This document shows, in pieces, positions 31,064-40,436 of a stretch of DNA of 64,000 bases. The first letter of the stretch is position 1. Every line of letters starts with the position of its first letter. The stretch comes from Pseudomonas orientalis (GTDB taxonomy: Bacteria > Pseudomonadota > Gammaproteobacteria > Pseudomonadales > Pseudomonadaceae). A program made the position numbers and the translations under genes. Location: the NCBI RefSeq assembly GCF_001439815.1, contig NZ_JYLM01000005.1, positions 401,047 through 465,046 of the forward strand, given 5' to 3'. The notes under the pieces were generated by a model. The model did no database searches and was not told the DNA's origin. It saw nothing but the letters and a program-made list of their open reading frames with translations.

Positions 31064-31354
31064 TCAGCGGTCGTCCGCATGGATCGACGATGGATGCCGA
31101 CACAGCGCATTCACTTCGATGGCCATATAGGGAAACAACGGCAGTTGCATCAGCAGGTCGTGCAGCGCCTGCACGCTCTCGACATCGAACACGCTGTAGT
31201 TGGCGTAGTGCCCGGCGATACGCCACAGGTGGCGCCATTTACCTTCCTGTTGCAGGCGCTGCGCCAGGGCCTTTTCTTCGGCCTTGAGGCTGGCGGCGCG
31301 CTCGGCGGGCAGGTCGAGCGGCAGGTTCACGGTCATCTTTACGTGGAACAACAT
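31064..31354 (-). CDS. catC: Muconolactone delta-isomerase
   Basis: A 96-aa muconolactone isomerase (MLFHVKMTVNLP, WRIAGHYANYSVFDVES, LPLFPYM), which converts muconolactone to beta-ketoadipate enol-lactone. It lies 12 bp after catB and upstream of catA in the standard pseudomonad order. Confidence 0.97.
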   Translation of the reverse strand: MLFHVKMTVNLPLDLPAERAASLKAEEKALAQRLQQEGKWRHLWRIAGHYANYSVFDVESVQALHDLLMQLPLFPYMAIEVNALCRHPSSIHADDR

Positions 31355-31366
31355 GGCAGGTGCCTC

Positions 31367-32494
31367 TTAGTGGTTGTCACGCCGCAGGAACGCCAGGCGC
31401 TCTTCGTCGATTGCCAGGCCCAGGCCCGGTGCGGCGGAGACATGCAGGTGGAAATCACGGTACACCGGCGGCTCGGTGAGGATGTCTTCGGTGAGCAGCA
31501 ACGGGCCGAACAGTTCGGTGCCCCACGCCAGCGTGTCCAGCGTGACAAAGGCGTGTGCCGACGCCAGGGTGCCGATGCCGCCTTCGAGCATGGTGCCGCC
31601 GTAGAGGCCGATGCCCGCCGCTTGCGCTATCGCCGCCGTGCGCAACACCGCACGCGGGCCACCGTTCTTGGCGATCTTGAGGGCGAACACCGAGGCCGCG
31701 CCTTCGCGGGCCAGGTTGAACGCATCCTCGACGCATTCAATCGATTCATCGGCCATGATCGGCGCCGGGCTCGACAGGTTCAGCCGCGCCATGCCGCCGC
31801 GGTTATTGCGCGAGATCGGCTGTTCGATCAGGTCGATACCGTGGTCCGCCAGCACCCGGCAAGCGCGCAGGGCCACGGCCTCGTCCCAGGCCTGGTTGAC
31901 GTCGACCCGCACACTGGCGCGCTCGCCCAGCGCGCGCTTGATCGCGATCACGTGGGCCAGGTCACTGTCGACCTCACCGGCGCCGATTTTCAATTTGAAG
32001 AGGCGATGGCGGCGCAGGTCGAGCATCTTCTCGGCCTCGCCGATGTCCTGTGCGGTGTTGCCGCTGGCCAGGGTCCAGGCCACCGGCAAGGCATCGCGCA
32101 CACGGCCGCCGAGCAGTTCGCTGACCGGCAGCTTCAGGCGCTTGCCAAGGGCGTCGAGCAACGCGCTCTCGATGCCCGATTTGGCAAAGGTATTGCCGCG
32201 AATGCTGCGCTCCAGGCGCAACATGGCGGCGTTGATATTGCTCGCGTCCTGGCCGATCAGCAGCGGCGCGAAGTGCTGGTCAATGTTGACCTTGATGCTC
32301 TCGGGGCTTTCGTTGCCATAACTCAGGCCACCGATGGTGGTGGCTTCACCGAGGCCTTCGATGCCATCGGCGCAACGCAGGCGGATGATCACCAGGGTCT
32401 GGTGTTGCATCGTATGCATCGCCAACTTATGCGGGCGAATGGTGGGAAGGTCGACGATGACCGTCTCGATCGACACGATGGGGCAAATCGACAT
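31367..32494 (-). CDS. catB: Muconate cycloisomerase
   Basis: A 375-aa enolase-superfamily enzyme that cyclises cis,cis-muconate. The active site is recognisable: KLKIG (catalytic Lys), metal ligands in RVDVNQAWD, LIEQPI and ADESI, and the second base in ALKIAKNGG. It is the first gene of the cat operon and diverges from catR. The start at 32494 gives the usual N-terminus although its ribosome binding site is weak; the upstream open frame is not coding. Confidence 0.96.
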   Translation of the reverse strand: MSICPIVSIETVIVDLPTIRPHKLAMHTMQHQTLVIIRLRCADGIEGLGEATTIGGLSYGNESPESIKVNIDQHFAPLLIGQDASNINAAMLRLERSIRGNTFAKSGIESALLDALGKRLKLPVSELLGGRVRDALPVAWTLASGNTAQDIGEAEKMLDLRRHRLFKLKIGAGEVDSDLAHVIAIKRALGERASVRVDVNQAWDEAVALRACRVLADHGIDLIEQPISRNNRGGMARLNLSSPAPIMADESIECVEDAFNLAREGAASVFALKIAKNGGPRAVLRTAAIAQAAGIGLYGGTMLEGGIGTLASAHAFVTLDTLAWGTELFGPLLLTEDILTEPPVYRDFHLHVSAAPGLGLAIDEERLAFLRRDNH

Positions 32495-32580
32495 GGCAAT
32501 ACCCGTTGGGTTCTTTATAGGTTTGCGTCGATTCTGTTTCCCATGGTTGAAAGGTTCCAATATAGAATTGGTCTGGTTCG

Positions 32581-32595
32581 ATACCTTGAAGGTAT
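32581..32595. promoter_or_regulatory. Probable CatR operator (T-N11-A palindrome)
   Basis: ATACCTTGAAGGTAT is a perfect 7-1-7 palindrome containing the T-N11-A core of LysR-type binding sites. It lies in the 114-bp gap between divergent catB and catR and overlaps the catR leader, fitting autoregulation and catBCA activation in response to muconate. Confidence 0.65.
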
Positions 32596-32608
32596 TAAAG
32601 GAGCCAAC

Positions 32609-33484
32609 ATGGAACTGCGTCACCTGCGCTATTTCCAGGTACTGGGACAGACCCTCAACTTCACCCGCGCCGCCGAACGCCTGCACATCGCCCAGCCGCC
32701 GTTGAGTCGGCAAATCCAGCAATTGGAAGACGAATTGGGCGTGGTGCTGCTCGAGCGCGGCCGCCCGCTGCGGCTGACCGAGGCCGGGCGATTTTTCTAT
32801 GAACACGCCAATGTGCTGCTGGAACAGCTGGGTAAAGCCTGCGACAACACCCGGCGCATCGGCCTGGGTCAGAAGACCTGGCTGGGCATCGGTTTTGCGC
32901 CGTCGACCTTGTACGGCGTGCTGCCGGAATTGATTCGGCGCCTGCGCAACCATGTGACGCTGGAGTTGGAACTGGGGCTGTCGGAGATGACCACCTTGCA
33001 GCAGGTCGAGGCGCTCAAGGCCGGGCGCATCGATGTGGGTTTCGGGCGGATCCGCATCGACGACCCAGCCATCGTCCAGCGTGTCCTGGTGCAGGACCGG
33101 CTGGTGGCGGTGCTGCCCAGCGGCCATCCGTTGCTGGGCGCCCCCGCCACCCTCGCCCAGTTGGCCGCCGAACCCTTTGTGCTGTACCCCGGCAATCCGC
33201 GCCCCAGTTATGCCGACCATGTCATCGCCTTGTTCGACGCCCACGGCTTGAGCCTCAAGGTGGCGCAGTGGACCAACGAGTTGCAGACCGCCATCGGCCT
33301 GGTGGGCGCCGGCATGGGCGTGACACTGGTGCCGGCGTCGGTGCAGGTGCTGCACCGGGCGGATATCGGCTACACGCCGGTCGTGGAAGCCACCGCGACC
33401 TCGCCGATCATCCTCAGCCGGCGAGTGAATGACCAATCGCCGGGGCTCAGTCATTGCCTGCAATTGGTTGAAGAGCTGATCTGA
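32609..33484 (+). CDS. catR: LysR-type activator CatR
   Basis: A 291-aa LTTR with the CatR/BenM-like N-terminus MELRHLRYFQVLGQTLNFTRAAERLHIAQPPLSRQIQQLE. Its position divergent from catB identifies it as CatR, which binds cis,cis-muconate and activates the cat operon. AAGGAG precedes the ATG. Confidence 0.93.
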   Translation: MELRHLRYFQVLGQTLNFTRAAERLHIAQPPLSRQIQQLEDELGVVLLERGRPLRLTEAGRFFYEHANVLLEQLGKACDNTRRIGLGQKTWLGIGFAPSTLYGVLPELIRRLRNHVTLELELGLSEMTTLQQVEALKAGRIDVGFGRIRIDDPAIVQRVLVQDRLVAVLPSGHPLLGAPATLAQLAAEPFVLYPGNPRPSYADHVIALFDAHGLSLKVAQWTNELQTAIGLVGAGMGVTLVPASVQVLHRADIGYTPVVEATATSPIILSRRVNDQSPGLSHCLQLVEELI

Positions 33485-33507
33485 AACCGTCCATACACTG
33501 CAATTCC

Positions 33508-33603
33508 AATGTGGGAGGGGGCTTGCCCCCGATTGCTGTGGCTCAGTCAATGCATGTGTTGACTGACACACTGCTATCGGGGGCAAGCCCCCTCCCACAT
33601 TTT
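33508..33603. repeat. REPIN, GTGGGAGGGGGC family
   Basis: Inverted REPs with a spacer of about 50 bp lie between convergent catR and antR. Confidence 0.9.
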
Positions 33604-33620
33604 GATCTCCATTGATTATT

Positions 33621-34601
33621 TCAAATACTGCGCAGGCGCTTGCGCTGTAAGGTTTGGCTGGGGGATTCATCGAACACTTTGCGATACTCCGCCGAAAACC
33701 GCCCCAGATGGGTAAAGCCCCAACCCAGGGCGATCTCGGAGATGGTTCGTGTGGCGCCAAGCTCAAGAAGCTCCTGGCGCACGGCGCTCAGCCGGTACTT
33801 CTTCAGATAAGCCATCGGCGACAGCGCAAAATATTTGCGAAAGGCATCGAACAGCTTGAACCGCGACACTCCGGCAGCCGCTTCCAGGTCTTCCAGGTGT
33901 ACGGCTTCGCGGGCGTTAGCGTGAATGTACTGGCGTGCGCGGATCAAATAGTGGGGCAGTTTCACACCCAGTACGTCGCGCAGCTCTTCGGAATAATTGT
34001 TCGGCTGGGCCAGGATCAGCCCCTTGATCAACGAGCTTTCCAGATCACGGGTAAACGCGGCCTGCTCATACAACTCACTGCCGTGTTCCAGTTCGGCAAT
34101 GACGTAACGCGCCATGCGCCACCACGACGCCGAAGCGCCGTCCACCGCGTCCATTACCGACTCAAAGCGCAACGGCGCCTCGATGGGGCGCTGTAGCAAA
34201 TTCTCCAGTGACTCACTCATCGCCGCCCGCGTAATCACCACCTGCAACTTGCGGCAGTCGCCGGAAATCGCCAGCACCTGATGCTCGTTGGGCGAGATGA
34301 TGACGCCCTGGTCGCGGTTGGAACTGAGCCGTTCGCCGTTTTTACTCAACTCCTGCTCGCCCACCAGGGGCAGGCTCAGGCTGTAACTGCTGAAGTGCTC
34401 GGCATCTTCGATGTCGATGGTCACATCAGTGCCGTATTCGATCACACCCAGGGTGGTCGCGCGGGACTTGAACATGTTGGCGCTGTGGTGAAAACGCAGG
34501 CGTTCGGGCGTGGCGGTGGCCAGGCGATGGGGCCCGCAGATGCCGGACATCCAGCTACGCGCGCCTTCCAGGTCGAAGCGTTGAATCGTTTGGCTGCTCA
34601 T
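33621..34601 (-). CDS. antR: AraC/XylS regulator AntR
   Basis: A 326-aa AraC/XylS-family regulator. The C-terminal 100 residues carry two HTHs (HLEDLEAAAGVSRFKLFDAFRKYF and TISEIALGWGFTHLGRFSAEYRKVF), and the N-terminus is a sensor domain. It diverges from antA, as AntR does in P. aeruginosa, where it activates antABC with anthranilate. The start at 34601 is an estimate; a GTG at 34610 would add three residues. Confidence 0.9.
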   Translation of the reverse strand: MSSQTIQRFDLEGARSWMSGICGPHRLATATPERLRFHHSANMFKSRATTLGVIEYGTDVTIDIEDAEHFSSYSLSLPLVGEQELSKNGERLSSNRDQGVIISPNEHQVLAISGDCRKLQVVITRAAMSESLENLLQRPIEAPLRFESVMDAVDGASASWWRMARYVIAELEHGSELYEQAAFTRDLESSLIKGLILAQPNNYSEELRDVLGVKLPHYLIRARQYIHANAREAVHLEDLEAAAGVSRFKLFDAFRKYFALSPMAYLKKYRLSAVRQELLELGATRTISEIALGWGFTHLGRFSAEYRKVFDESPSQTLQRKRLRSI

Positions 34602-34911
34602 CAGGTGCACCCACGGCGGTTAGGCGTTTGCGCGCTCTGACGGCGCGTCGTCAGGGTTGGACAGCAAGTAATGCGCCACGCCGGCGAAATGGCCACCAGG
34701 TGGATAGCAACTGCCGATTAAGTGGATAAGACGCCGACTTTTCAGGCCGTTGCCCTGCCAGACAGTAGCGCATCCCGTCACCGCCGCGCACCGGGTTGGG
34801 TATTTGCTGCCCAATTATCCGGCCTGCCTTCCCCCATTAAGCGGATAGCCCGCGCCCTGCCCCGCTGCCTCTAATGCATCACCGATTAGCCCTGATCAAA
34901 AGGTGCCTGCC
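34602..34911. promoter_or_regulatory. antR-antA control region with three GGATA half-sites
   Basis: This 310-bp gap has no gene. Three plus-strand half-sites of the form nCnA-N6-GGATA occur: ending at 34705 (CAGGTGGATA), at 34717-34728 (ATTAAGTGGATA) and at 34836-34847 (ATTAAGCGGATA). They resemble XylS/AntR half-sites (TGCA-N6-GGnTA in the literature as I recall). The last lies about 65 bp before antA, a plausible activator position. Confidence 0.5.
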
Positions 34912-36303
34912 ATGAGTGGTGCAAGAAACGTCGAACAGTGGAAAACCTTTATCGACAGTTGCCTGGACTTTCGCCCGGCGGATGAGGTGTTCCGCATCGC
35001 CCGCGACATGTTCACCGAACCCGAACTGTTCGATCTGGAGATGGAACTGATCTTCGAGAAGAACTGGATCTACGCCTGCCACGAAAGCGAATTGGCCAAT
35101 CACCACGATTTCGTGACGATGCGCGCCGGGCGCCAGCCGATGATCATCACCCGCGACGGCGAAGGTCGGCTCAACGCGCTGATCAATGCCTGCCAGCATC
35201 GCGGCACCACCCTAACCCGCGTGGGCAAGGGCAACCAGTCCACGTTCACTTGCCCGTTCCACGCCTGGTGTTACAAAAGTGATGGCCGACTGGTGAAGGT
35301 CAAGGCGCCGGGGGAATACCCGGAAGGTTTCGACAAAGCCACGCGCGGTCTGAAAAAGGCGCGCATCGACAGCTACAAGGGTTTTGTATTCATCAGCCTC
35401 GACGTGAACGGCACCGACAGCCTGGAAGATTTCCTCGGTGACGCCAAAGTGTTCTTCGACATGATGGTGGCGCAGTCGGCCACCGGCGAGCTGGAAGTGC
35501 TGCCGGGCAAGTCCGCCTACACCTACGACGGCAACTGGAAACTGCAGAACGAAAACGGCCTGGACGGTTATCACGTCAGCACTGTGCACTACAACTACGT
35601 GGCCACGGTGCAGCATCGCCAGCAGGTCAATAGCGAACATGGCGCAAGTGCCGGCACCACCCTGGACTACAGCAAGCTCGGCGCCGGCGACGCCAACACC
35701 GATGACGGCTGGTTTGCCTTCAACAACGGCCACAGCCTGTTGTTCAGCGACATGCCCAACCCCAGCGTGCGCTCGGGCTACGCCACCATCATGCCGCGCC
35801 TGGTGGCCGAACACGGCCAGCAGAAAGCCGAATGGATGATGCAACGCCTGCGCAACCTGAATATCTACCCCAGCCTGTTCTTTCTCGACCAGATCAGTTC
35901 GCAACTGCGCATCATCCGCCCGCTGGCGTGGAACAAGACCGAAATCATCAGCCAGTGCCTGGGGGTGAAGAACGAGTCCGCCGCCGACCGCGAAAACCGT
36001 ATTCGCCAGTTCGAAGACTTCTTCAACGTCTCAGGCATGGGCACACCGGATGACCTGGTGGAGTTTCGCGAGGCCCAGCGCGGTTTCCAGGGCCGGTTGG
36101 AGCGCTGGAGTGACATCTCGCGCGGCAGCCATCGCTGGGAGACCGGGCCGACGCCGAACAGCGAAGCCATCGGTATCCAGCCCGCCATGACCGGCACCGA
36201 ATTCACCCACGAAGGCCTGTACGTCAACCAGCACCGCAACTGGCAGCAGTTTTTGCTCAAGGGCCTGGACCGGCAGGCGCTGCAACTGCGGGAGGTGAAG
36301 TGA
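34912..36303 (+). CDS. antA: Anthranilate 1,2-dioxygenase large subunit
   Basis: A 463-aa alpha subunit of a Rieske ring-hydroxylating dioxygenase that turns anthranilate into catechol. The Rieske cluster ligands are Cys94, His96, Cys114 and His117 (CQHRG...CPFHAW); the mononuclear iron site is Asp218, His221 and His226 in NGLDGYHVSTVH. The ATG at 34912 follows AAAGGTG. It is first in antABC and overlaps antB. Benzoate dioxygenase is the closest alternative, but antR and kyn context favour anthranilate. Confidence 0.95.
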   Translation: MSGARNVEQWKTFIDSCLDFRPADEVFRIARDMFTEPELFDLEMELIFEKNWIYACHESELANHHDFVTMRAGRQPMIITRDGEGRLNALINACQHRGTTLTRVGKGNQSTFTCPFHAWCYKSDGRLVKVKAPGEYPEGFDKATRGLKKARIDSYKGFVFISLDVNGTDSLEDFLGDAKVFFDMMVAQSATGELEVLPGKSAYTYDGNWKLQNENGLDGYHVSTVHYNYVATVQHRQQVNSEHGASAGTTLDYSKLGAGDANTDDGWFAFNNGHSLLFSDMPNPSVRSGYATIMPRLVAEHGQQKAEWMMQRLRNLNIYPSLFFLDQISSQLRIIRPLAWNKTEIISQCLGVKNESAADRENRIRQFEDFFNVSGMGTPDDLVEFREAQRGFQGRLERWSDISRGSHRWETGPTPNSEAIGIQPAMTGTEFTHEGLYVNQHRNWQQFLLKGLDRQALQLREVK

Positions 36304-36794
36304 TGAATGCCCAGTTGCAGTACCGGATCGAACAATTCTTCTACCGCAAATCCGAACTGTGCGACGCCCAGGACTGGGATGCCTATGTGCAGCTGTTCGA
36401 CCCACAGAGCGAGTTCCACCTGCCGCAATGGGACTCGGAACATGTCTACACCCAGGACCCCAAGCGCGAAATGTCGTTGATCTATTACGCCAACCGCTCG
36501 GGGCTGGAGGACCGCGTCTTCCGCCTGCGCACCGGCAAGGCGGCTTCGGCCACGCCAATGCCGCGCACGCTGCATTTGATCAATAACGTGCGCATTGCCG
36601 AACAGGCCGACGGCATGCTGGAAGTGAAGCTGAACTGGCACACCTTGTTCTATCGGCTGGCGACGTCCGAGCAGTTTTATGGGCCCGCAACCTACCGTCT
36701 CAAGCCTGCGGGCGACAGCTGGCTGATCACCCGCAAGCACGCGCTGCTGCTCAACGACACCATCAACTCGGTGCTGGATTTCTACCACCTGTGA
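36303..36794 (+). CDS. antB: Anthranilate 1,2-dioxygenase small subunit
   Basis: A 163-aa beta subunit of a ring-hydroxylating dioxygenase with the NTF2-like fold (IEQFFYRKSELCDAQDWDAYVQLFDPQSEFHLP). Its ATG overlaps the antA stop (TGATG), and GGAGGT inside the antA end supplies the ribosome binding site, so expression is coupled. A REPIN follows before antC. Confidence 0.94.
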   Translation: MNAQLQYRIEQFFYRKSELCDAQDWDAYVQLFDPQSEFHLPQWDSEHVYTQDPKREMSLIYYANRSGLEDRVFRLRTGKAASATPMPRTLHLINNVRIAEQADGMLEVKLNWHTLFYRLATSEQFYGPATYRLKPAGDSWLITRKHALLLNDTINSVLDFYHL

Positions 36795-36810
36795 CGGTGG
36801 CGCATTCCCC

Positions 36811-36911
36811 TGTAGGAGCGAGCTTGCTCGCGAAAAACTCAAGCACACCGCGTGCATCCAGGCTGGATGGCGTCATCGTTGACGTTCTTCGCGAGCAAGC
36901 TCGCTCCTACA
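36811..36911. repeat. REPIN, TGTAGGAGCGAGC family, inside the antABC operon
   Basis: A full REPIN occupies most of the 146-bp gap between antB and antC. The other short intra-operon gaps here have none. It could form an mRNA hairpin that lowers or decouples antC expression. Confidence 0.9.
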
Positions 36912-36940
36912 AGGTTCATACCTATCACGGAGTCATGTGA

Positions 36941-37948
36941 ATGAACCACAAAGTGGCCTTCAGTTTTGCCGACGGCAAGACCCTGTTCTTCCCGGTGAGC
37001 GCCCATGAAATCCTGCTGGATGCCGCCCTGCGCAACGGCATCAAGATCCCGCTGGATTGTCGCGAAGGCGTGTGCGGCACTTGCCAGGGACGCTGCGAAT
37101 CCGGCGCTTACACCCAGGACTATGTCGACGAAGAAGCGCTGTCCGGCCTCGACCTGCAACAGCGCAAAATGCTCAGTTGCCAGACGCGGGTGCAGTCCGA
37201 TGCGACCTTCTACTTCGACTTCGATTCAAGCCTGTGCAACGCGCCGGGGCCGGCGCAGGTGCGCGGCACGGTGAGCGAGGTGCAGGTGGTGTCGGCCAGT
37301 ACGGCAGTCCTGCAGTTGCAAGTGGACGCACCGCTGGATTTTCTGCCCGGTCAATATGCGCGGTTGTCGGTACCCGGCACTGACAGCTGGCGTTCCTATT
37401 CCTTCGCCAACCTGCCGGGCCATCGGTTGCAGTTTCTGGTGCGCCTGCTGCCCGACGGAGTGATGAGCAACTACTTGCGCGAGCGCTGCCAGGTGGGTGA
37501 CGAGGTATTGATGGAGGCGCCGCTGGGGGCGTTCTACCTGCGGCACGTCAGCCAACCGCTGGTGCTGGTCGCCGGTGGCACCGGGTTGTCGGCACTGCTG
37601 GGCATGCTCGATCAGTTGGCGGCCGACGGCTGCGAACACCCGGTGCATCTCTATTACGGCGTGCGCGGTGCAGAGGACTTGTGCGAAGCGGCACGCATCC
37701 GCAGCTACGCCTCGAAAATCGCCGATTTTCGCTACACCGAAGTCCTCAGCGACGCCTCACCAGAATGGACGGGCAAGCGCGGCTACCTCACCGAACATTT
37801 CGACCTGGCCTGCTTGCGCGACAGATCGGTGGATATGTATGTCTGTGGGCCGCCGCCGATGGTCGAATCGATCCAACAATGGCTGGCGGATCAGGCACTT
37901 GATGGCGTTCAGCTGTATTACGAAAAGTTTACGCAGAGTAATATCTGA
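36941..37948 (+). CDS. antC: Anthranilate 1,2-dioxygenase electron transfer component
   Basis: A 335-aa reductase that passes electrons from NADH to AntA. The N-terminal plant-type ferredoxin domain has [2Fe-2S] ligands Cys40, Cys45, Cys48 and Cys80. The FAD domain follows with RSYSFAN, then the NAD domain with GGTGLSALLGML and YVCGPPPMV. It is separated from antB by a REPIN, unusual in this operon type. Confidence 0.94.
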   Translation: MNHKVAFSFADGKTLFFPVSAHEILLDAALRNGIKIPLDCREGVCGTCQGRCESGAYTQDYVDEEALSGLDLQQRKMLSCQTRVQSDATFYFDFDSSLCNAPGPAQVRGTVSEVQVVSASTAVLQLQVDAPLDFLPGQYARLSVPGTDSWRSYSFANLPGHRLQFLVRLLPDGVMSNYLRERCQVGDEVLMEAPLGAFYLRHVSQPLVLVAGGTGLSALLGMLDQLAADGCEHPVHLYYGVRGAEDLCEAARIRSYASKIADFRYTEVLSDASPEWTGKRGYLTEHFDLACLRDRSVDMYVCGPPPMVESIQQWLADQALDGVQLYYEKFTQSNI

Positions 37949-38018
37949 CCCTCAGCACTTCTGAGGGGCTGATGCGCCTGCACTCACCCTTAAGAAAAAC
38001 AAGTAGAAGGGACTGTTA

Positions 38019-39419
38019 ATGGCGGATGACATGGTAAACCCGGTGGGCCTCAAGCGCGGCCTGAAGAACCGGCACATTCAACTGATCGCCTTGGGAGGGG
38101 CGATTGGCACGGGACTGTTCCTCGGCTCGGCCGGGGTGCTCAAGTCGGCGGGGCCGTCGATGATCCTGGGTTATGCGATAGCCGGTTTCATCGCCTTCCT
38201 GATCATGCGCCAGCTCGGCGAGATGATCGTCGAAGAGCCGGTGGCCGGCTCCTTCAGCCACTTTGCGCACAAGTACTGGGGCGGTTACGCGGGCTTTCTC
38301 GCGGGCTGGAACTACTGGGTGCTTTACGTGCTGGTGGGCATGGCCGAACTGACGGCCGTGGGCAAGTACATCCAGTTCTGGTGGCCCGAGATCCCGACCT
38401 GGGTCAGCGCGCTGGTGTTCTTTGTCGCGGTGAACCTGATCAACACCCTGAACGTGAAGTTCTTCGGTGAAGCCGAATTCTGGTTCGCGATCATCAAGGT
38501 GGTGGCAATCGTCGGCATGATCGTGCTCGGCTGCTACCTGCTGTTCAGCGGCACCGGCGGACCGCAGGCATCGGTCAGCAACCTGTGGAGCCATGGCGGG
38601 TTCTTCCCGAACGGCGGCATGGGGCTGTTGATGTCGATGGCGTTCATCATGTTCTCGTTCGGTGGCCTGGAGCTGGTGGGTATCACCGCCGCCGAGGCCA
38701 GCGAGCCGCGCAAGGTGATCCCGAAGGCGATCAACCAGGTGGTGTACCGGATCCTGATTTTCTACGTCGGCGCCCTCACCGTGCTGCTGTCGCTGTACCC
38801 GTGGGACCAACTGCTGCAAACCCTCGGCGCGTCGGGCGATCCTTACAGCGGCAGCCCGTTCGTGCAGATCTTCTCGCTGATCGGCAATGACACCGCTGCG
38901 CACATCCTCAACTTCGTGGTGCTGACCGCGGCGCTGTCGGTGTACAACAGTGGCGTGTACTGCAACAGCCGCATGCTGTTCGGCCTGGCCGAGCAAGGCG
39001 ACGCGCCCAAGGCGCTGATGAAGCTCAACAAGCAGGGCGTGCCGTTGCGCGCCCTGGCGATTTCGGCGCTGGTGACGATGCTGTGCGTGGTGGTCAACTA
39101 CATCGCACCGCAGAGTGCCCTGGAGTTGCTGTTTGCCCTGGTGGTTGCCTCGCTGATGATCAACTGGGCGCTGATCAGCATTACCCACATCAAGTTCCGC
39201 AAGGCCATGGGCGAGCAAGGCGTGACGCCGTCGTTCAAGACCTTCTGGTTCCCGTTCAGCAATTACCTGTGCCTGGCGTTCATGCTGATGATCATCAGCG
39301 TGATGCTGGCGATTCCAGGGATTCGTGAGTCGGTGTATGCGATGCCGGTGTGGGTGGGGATTATTTATGTGGCGTATCGGTTGCGCGTCCGAAACGCGAA
39401 GGTCGTGACAGCGCAGTAA
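38019..39419 (+). CDS. AroP-like amino acid permease
   Basis: A 466-aa amino acid permease of the APC superfamily with 12 predicted membrane helices, starting LKRGLKNRHIQLIALGGAIGTGLFLGSAGVLKSAGPS, the AroP/PheP/GabP-type entry. It lies between antABC and kynBA, which suggests aromatic amino acid uptake, perhaps tryptophan. It is transcribed like antABC but with a 70-bp gap. GAAGGGA precedes the ATG. Confidence 0.9.
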   Translation: MADDMVNPVGLKRGLKNRHIQLIALGGAIGTGLFLGSAGVLKSAGPSMILGYAIAGFIAFLIMRQLGEMIVEEPVAGSFSHFAHKYWGGYAGFLAGWNYWVLYVLVGMAELTAVGKYIQFWWPEIPTWVSALVFFVAVNLINTLNVKFFGEAEFWFAIIKVVAIVGMIVLGCYLLFSGTGGPQASVSNLWSHGGFFPNGGMGLLMSMAFIMFSFGGLELVGITAAEASEPRKVIPKAINQVVYRILIFYVGALTVLLSLYPWDQLLQTLGASGDPYSGSPFVQIFSLIGNDTAAHILNFVVLTAALSVYNSGVYCNSRMLFGLAEQGDAPKALMKLNKQGVPLRALAISALVTMLCVVVNYIAPQSALELLFALVVASLMINWALISITHIKFRKAMGEQGVTPSFKTFWFPFSNYLCLAFMLMIISVMLAIPGIRESVYAMPVWVGIIYVAYRLRVRNAKVVTAQ

Positions 39420-39422
39420 CCC

Positions 39423-39515
39423 ATGTGGGAGGGGGCTTGCCCCCGATTGCAGTGGGTCAGCCACTGATATGGCTACTGGCCCACCGCTATCGGGGGCAAG
39501 CCCCCTCCCACATTT
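39423..39515. repeat. REPIN, GTGGGAGGGGGC family
   Basis: Inverted REPs with a GGGTCAGCC spacer follow the permease gene. Confidence 0.9.
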
Positions 39516-39536
39516 TTAACTGCATTCCAAATGAAC

Positions 39537-39561
39537 AGCCCCGGTAGTCCGGGGCTTTTTT
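39537..39561 (+). terminator. Intrinsic terminator
   Basis: AGCCCCGG, a TAGT loop and CCGGGGCT followed by six T residues end the permease transcript, immediately before the convergent kynA stop. Confidence 0.88.
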
Positions 39562-39563
39562 GT

Positions 39564-40436
39564 TCAGAGGGTGGAACGCACCCGCCACAACTCGGGGAAC
39601 AGCACCGTGTCGAGCATCTTGCGTAAATACCCCACGCCTTCGGTACCACCAGTCCCCGGCTGGAAGCCGATAATCCGCTCCACCGTGGTCACATGCCGAA
39701 AACGCCACTGACGGAACGAATCCTCAAGGTCGATGAACTTCTCGGCTAACTGATACAAGTCCCAATAACGGCTCGGATCGCGGTAGACCTCACGCCACGC
39801 AGCTTCCACCGATTCATCGTGAACCGTTGCCGCCGTGGGGTCGCGCTCGGCCCGTTCAGGGTCTATCGCCAGACCTGCCTTGACCATCAGGTTGATCGCC
39901 TCGTCATACAGCGACGGCGTGGCAATCGCCACCTGCAATTGCTGCAACAACTCCGGTCGATGGGCATGGGGCCGCAACAGCGCCGGGCTCTTGTTGCCGA
40001 GAATGAATTCAATCTCGCGGTACTGGAATGACTGGAACCCCGACGACTGCCCGAGGAACGGGCGGATCGCCGTGTATTCCGAGGGCGTCATGGTCGCCAG
40101 CACCGCCCAGGCATGCACCAATTGATCGAAGATCCGCGAAACCCGCGCCAGCATCTTGAACGCTGGCGGCAACTCACCCAGGCGCACGTGTTCGCGGGCG
40201 GCCTTGAGTTCGTGCAGCATCAGTTTCATCCACAGCTCAGAGGTCTGGTGCTGGATGATGAACAGCATTTCGTTATGGTCCGGCGACAGCGGGTGCTGGG
40301 CGCTGAGGACTTTGCCCAGGTCCAGGTAGTCGCCGTAGCTCATGGACTCGGAAAAATTCAGCTCGGCGTTGTGCCATTCTTCCGCGGGTTGGTGGTCGGC
40401 AGGCTTATAGTCTGAAGAGAAGGGACACTGGCTCAT
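39564..40436 (-). CDS. kynA: Tryptophan 2,3-dioxygenase
   Basis: A 290-aa heme dioxygenase that converts tryptophan to N-formylkynurenine. Seen are [14 protein letters not shown], the distal-site [27 protein letters not shown] and the heme-ligand region [16 protein letters not shown]. Its start overlaps the kynB stop by 4 bp (ATGA), so kynB-kynA form an operon. Confidence 0.97.
   Translation of the reverse strand: MSQCPFSSDYKPADHQPAEEWHNAELNFSESMSYGDYLDLGKVLSAQHPLSPDHNEMLFIIQHQTSELWMKLMLHELKAAREHVRLGELPPAFKMLARVSRIFDQLVHAWAVLATMTPSEYTAIRPFLGQSSGFQSFQYREIEFILGNKSPALLRPHAHRPELLQQLQVAIATPSLYDEAINLMVKAGLAIDPERAERDPTAATVHDESVEAAWREVYRDPSRYWDLYQLAEKFIDLEDSFRQWRFRHVTTVERIIGFQPGTGGTEGVGYLRKMLDTVLFPELWRVRSTL

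Noticed and set aside
32495..33766. Long minus-strand open frame continuing upstream of catB
   Set aside because: It is antisense to catR and a REPIN; catB has a canonical start at 32494.
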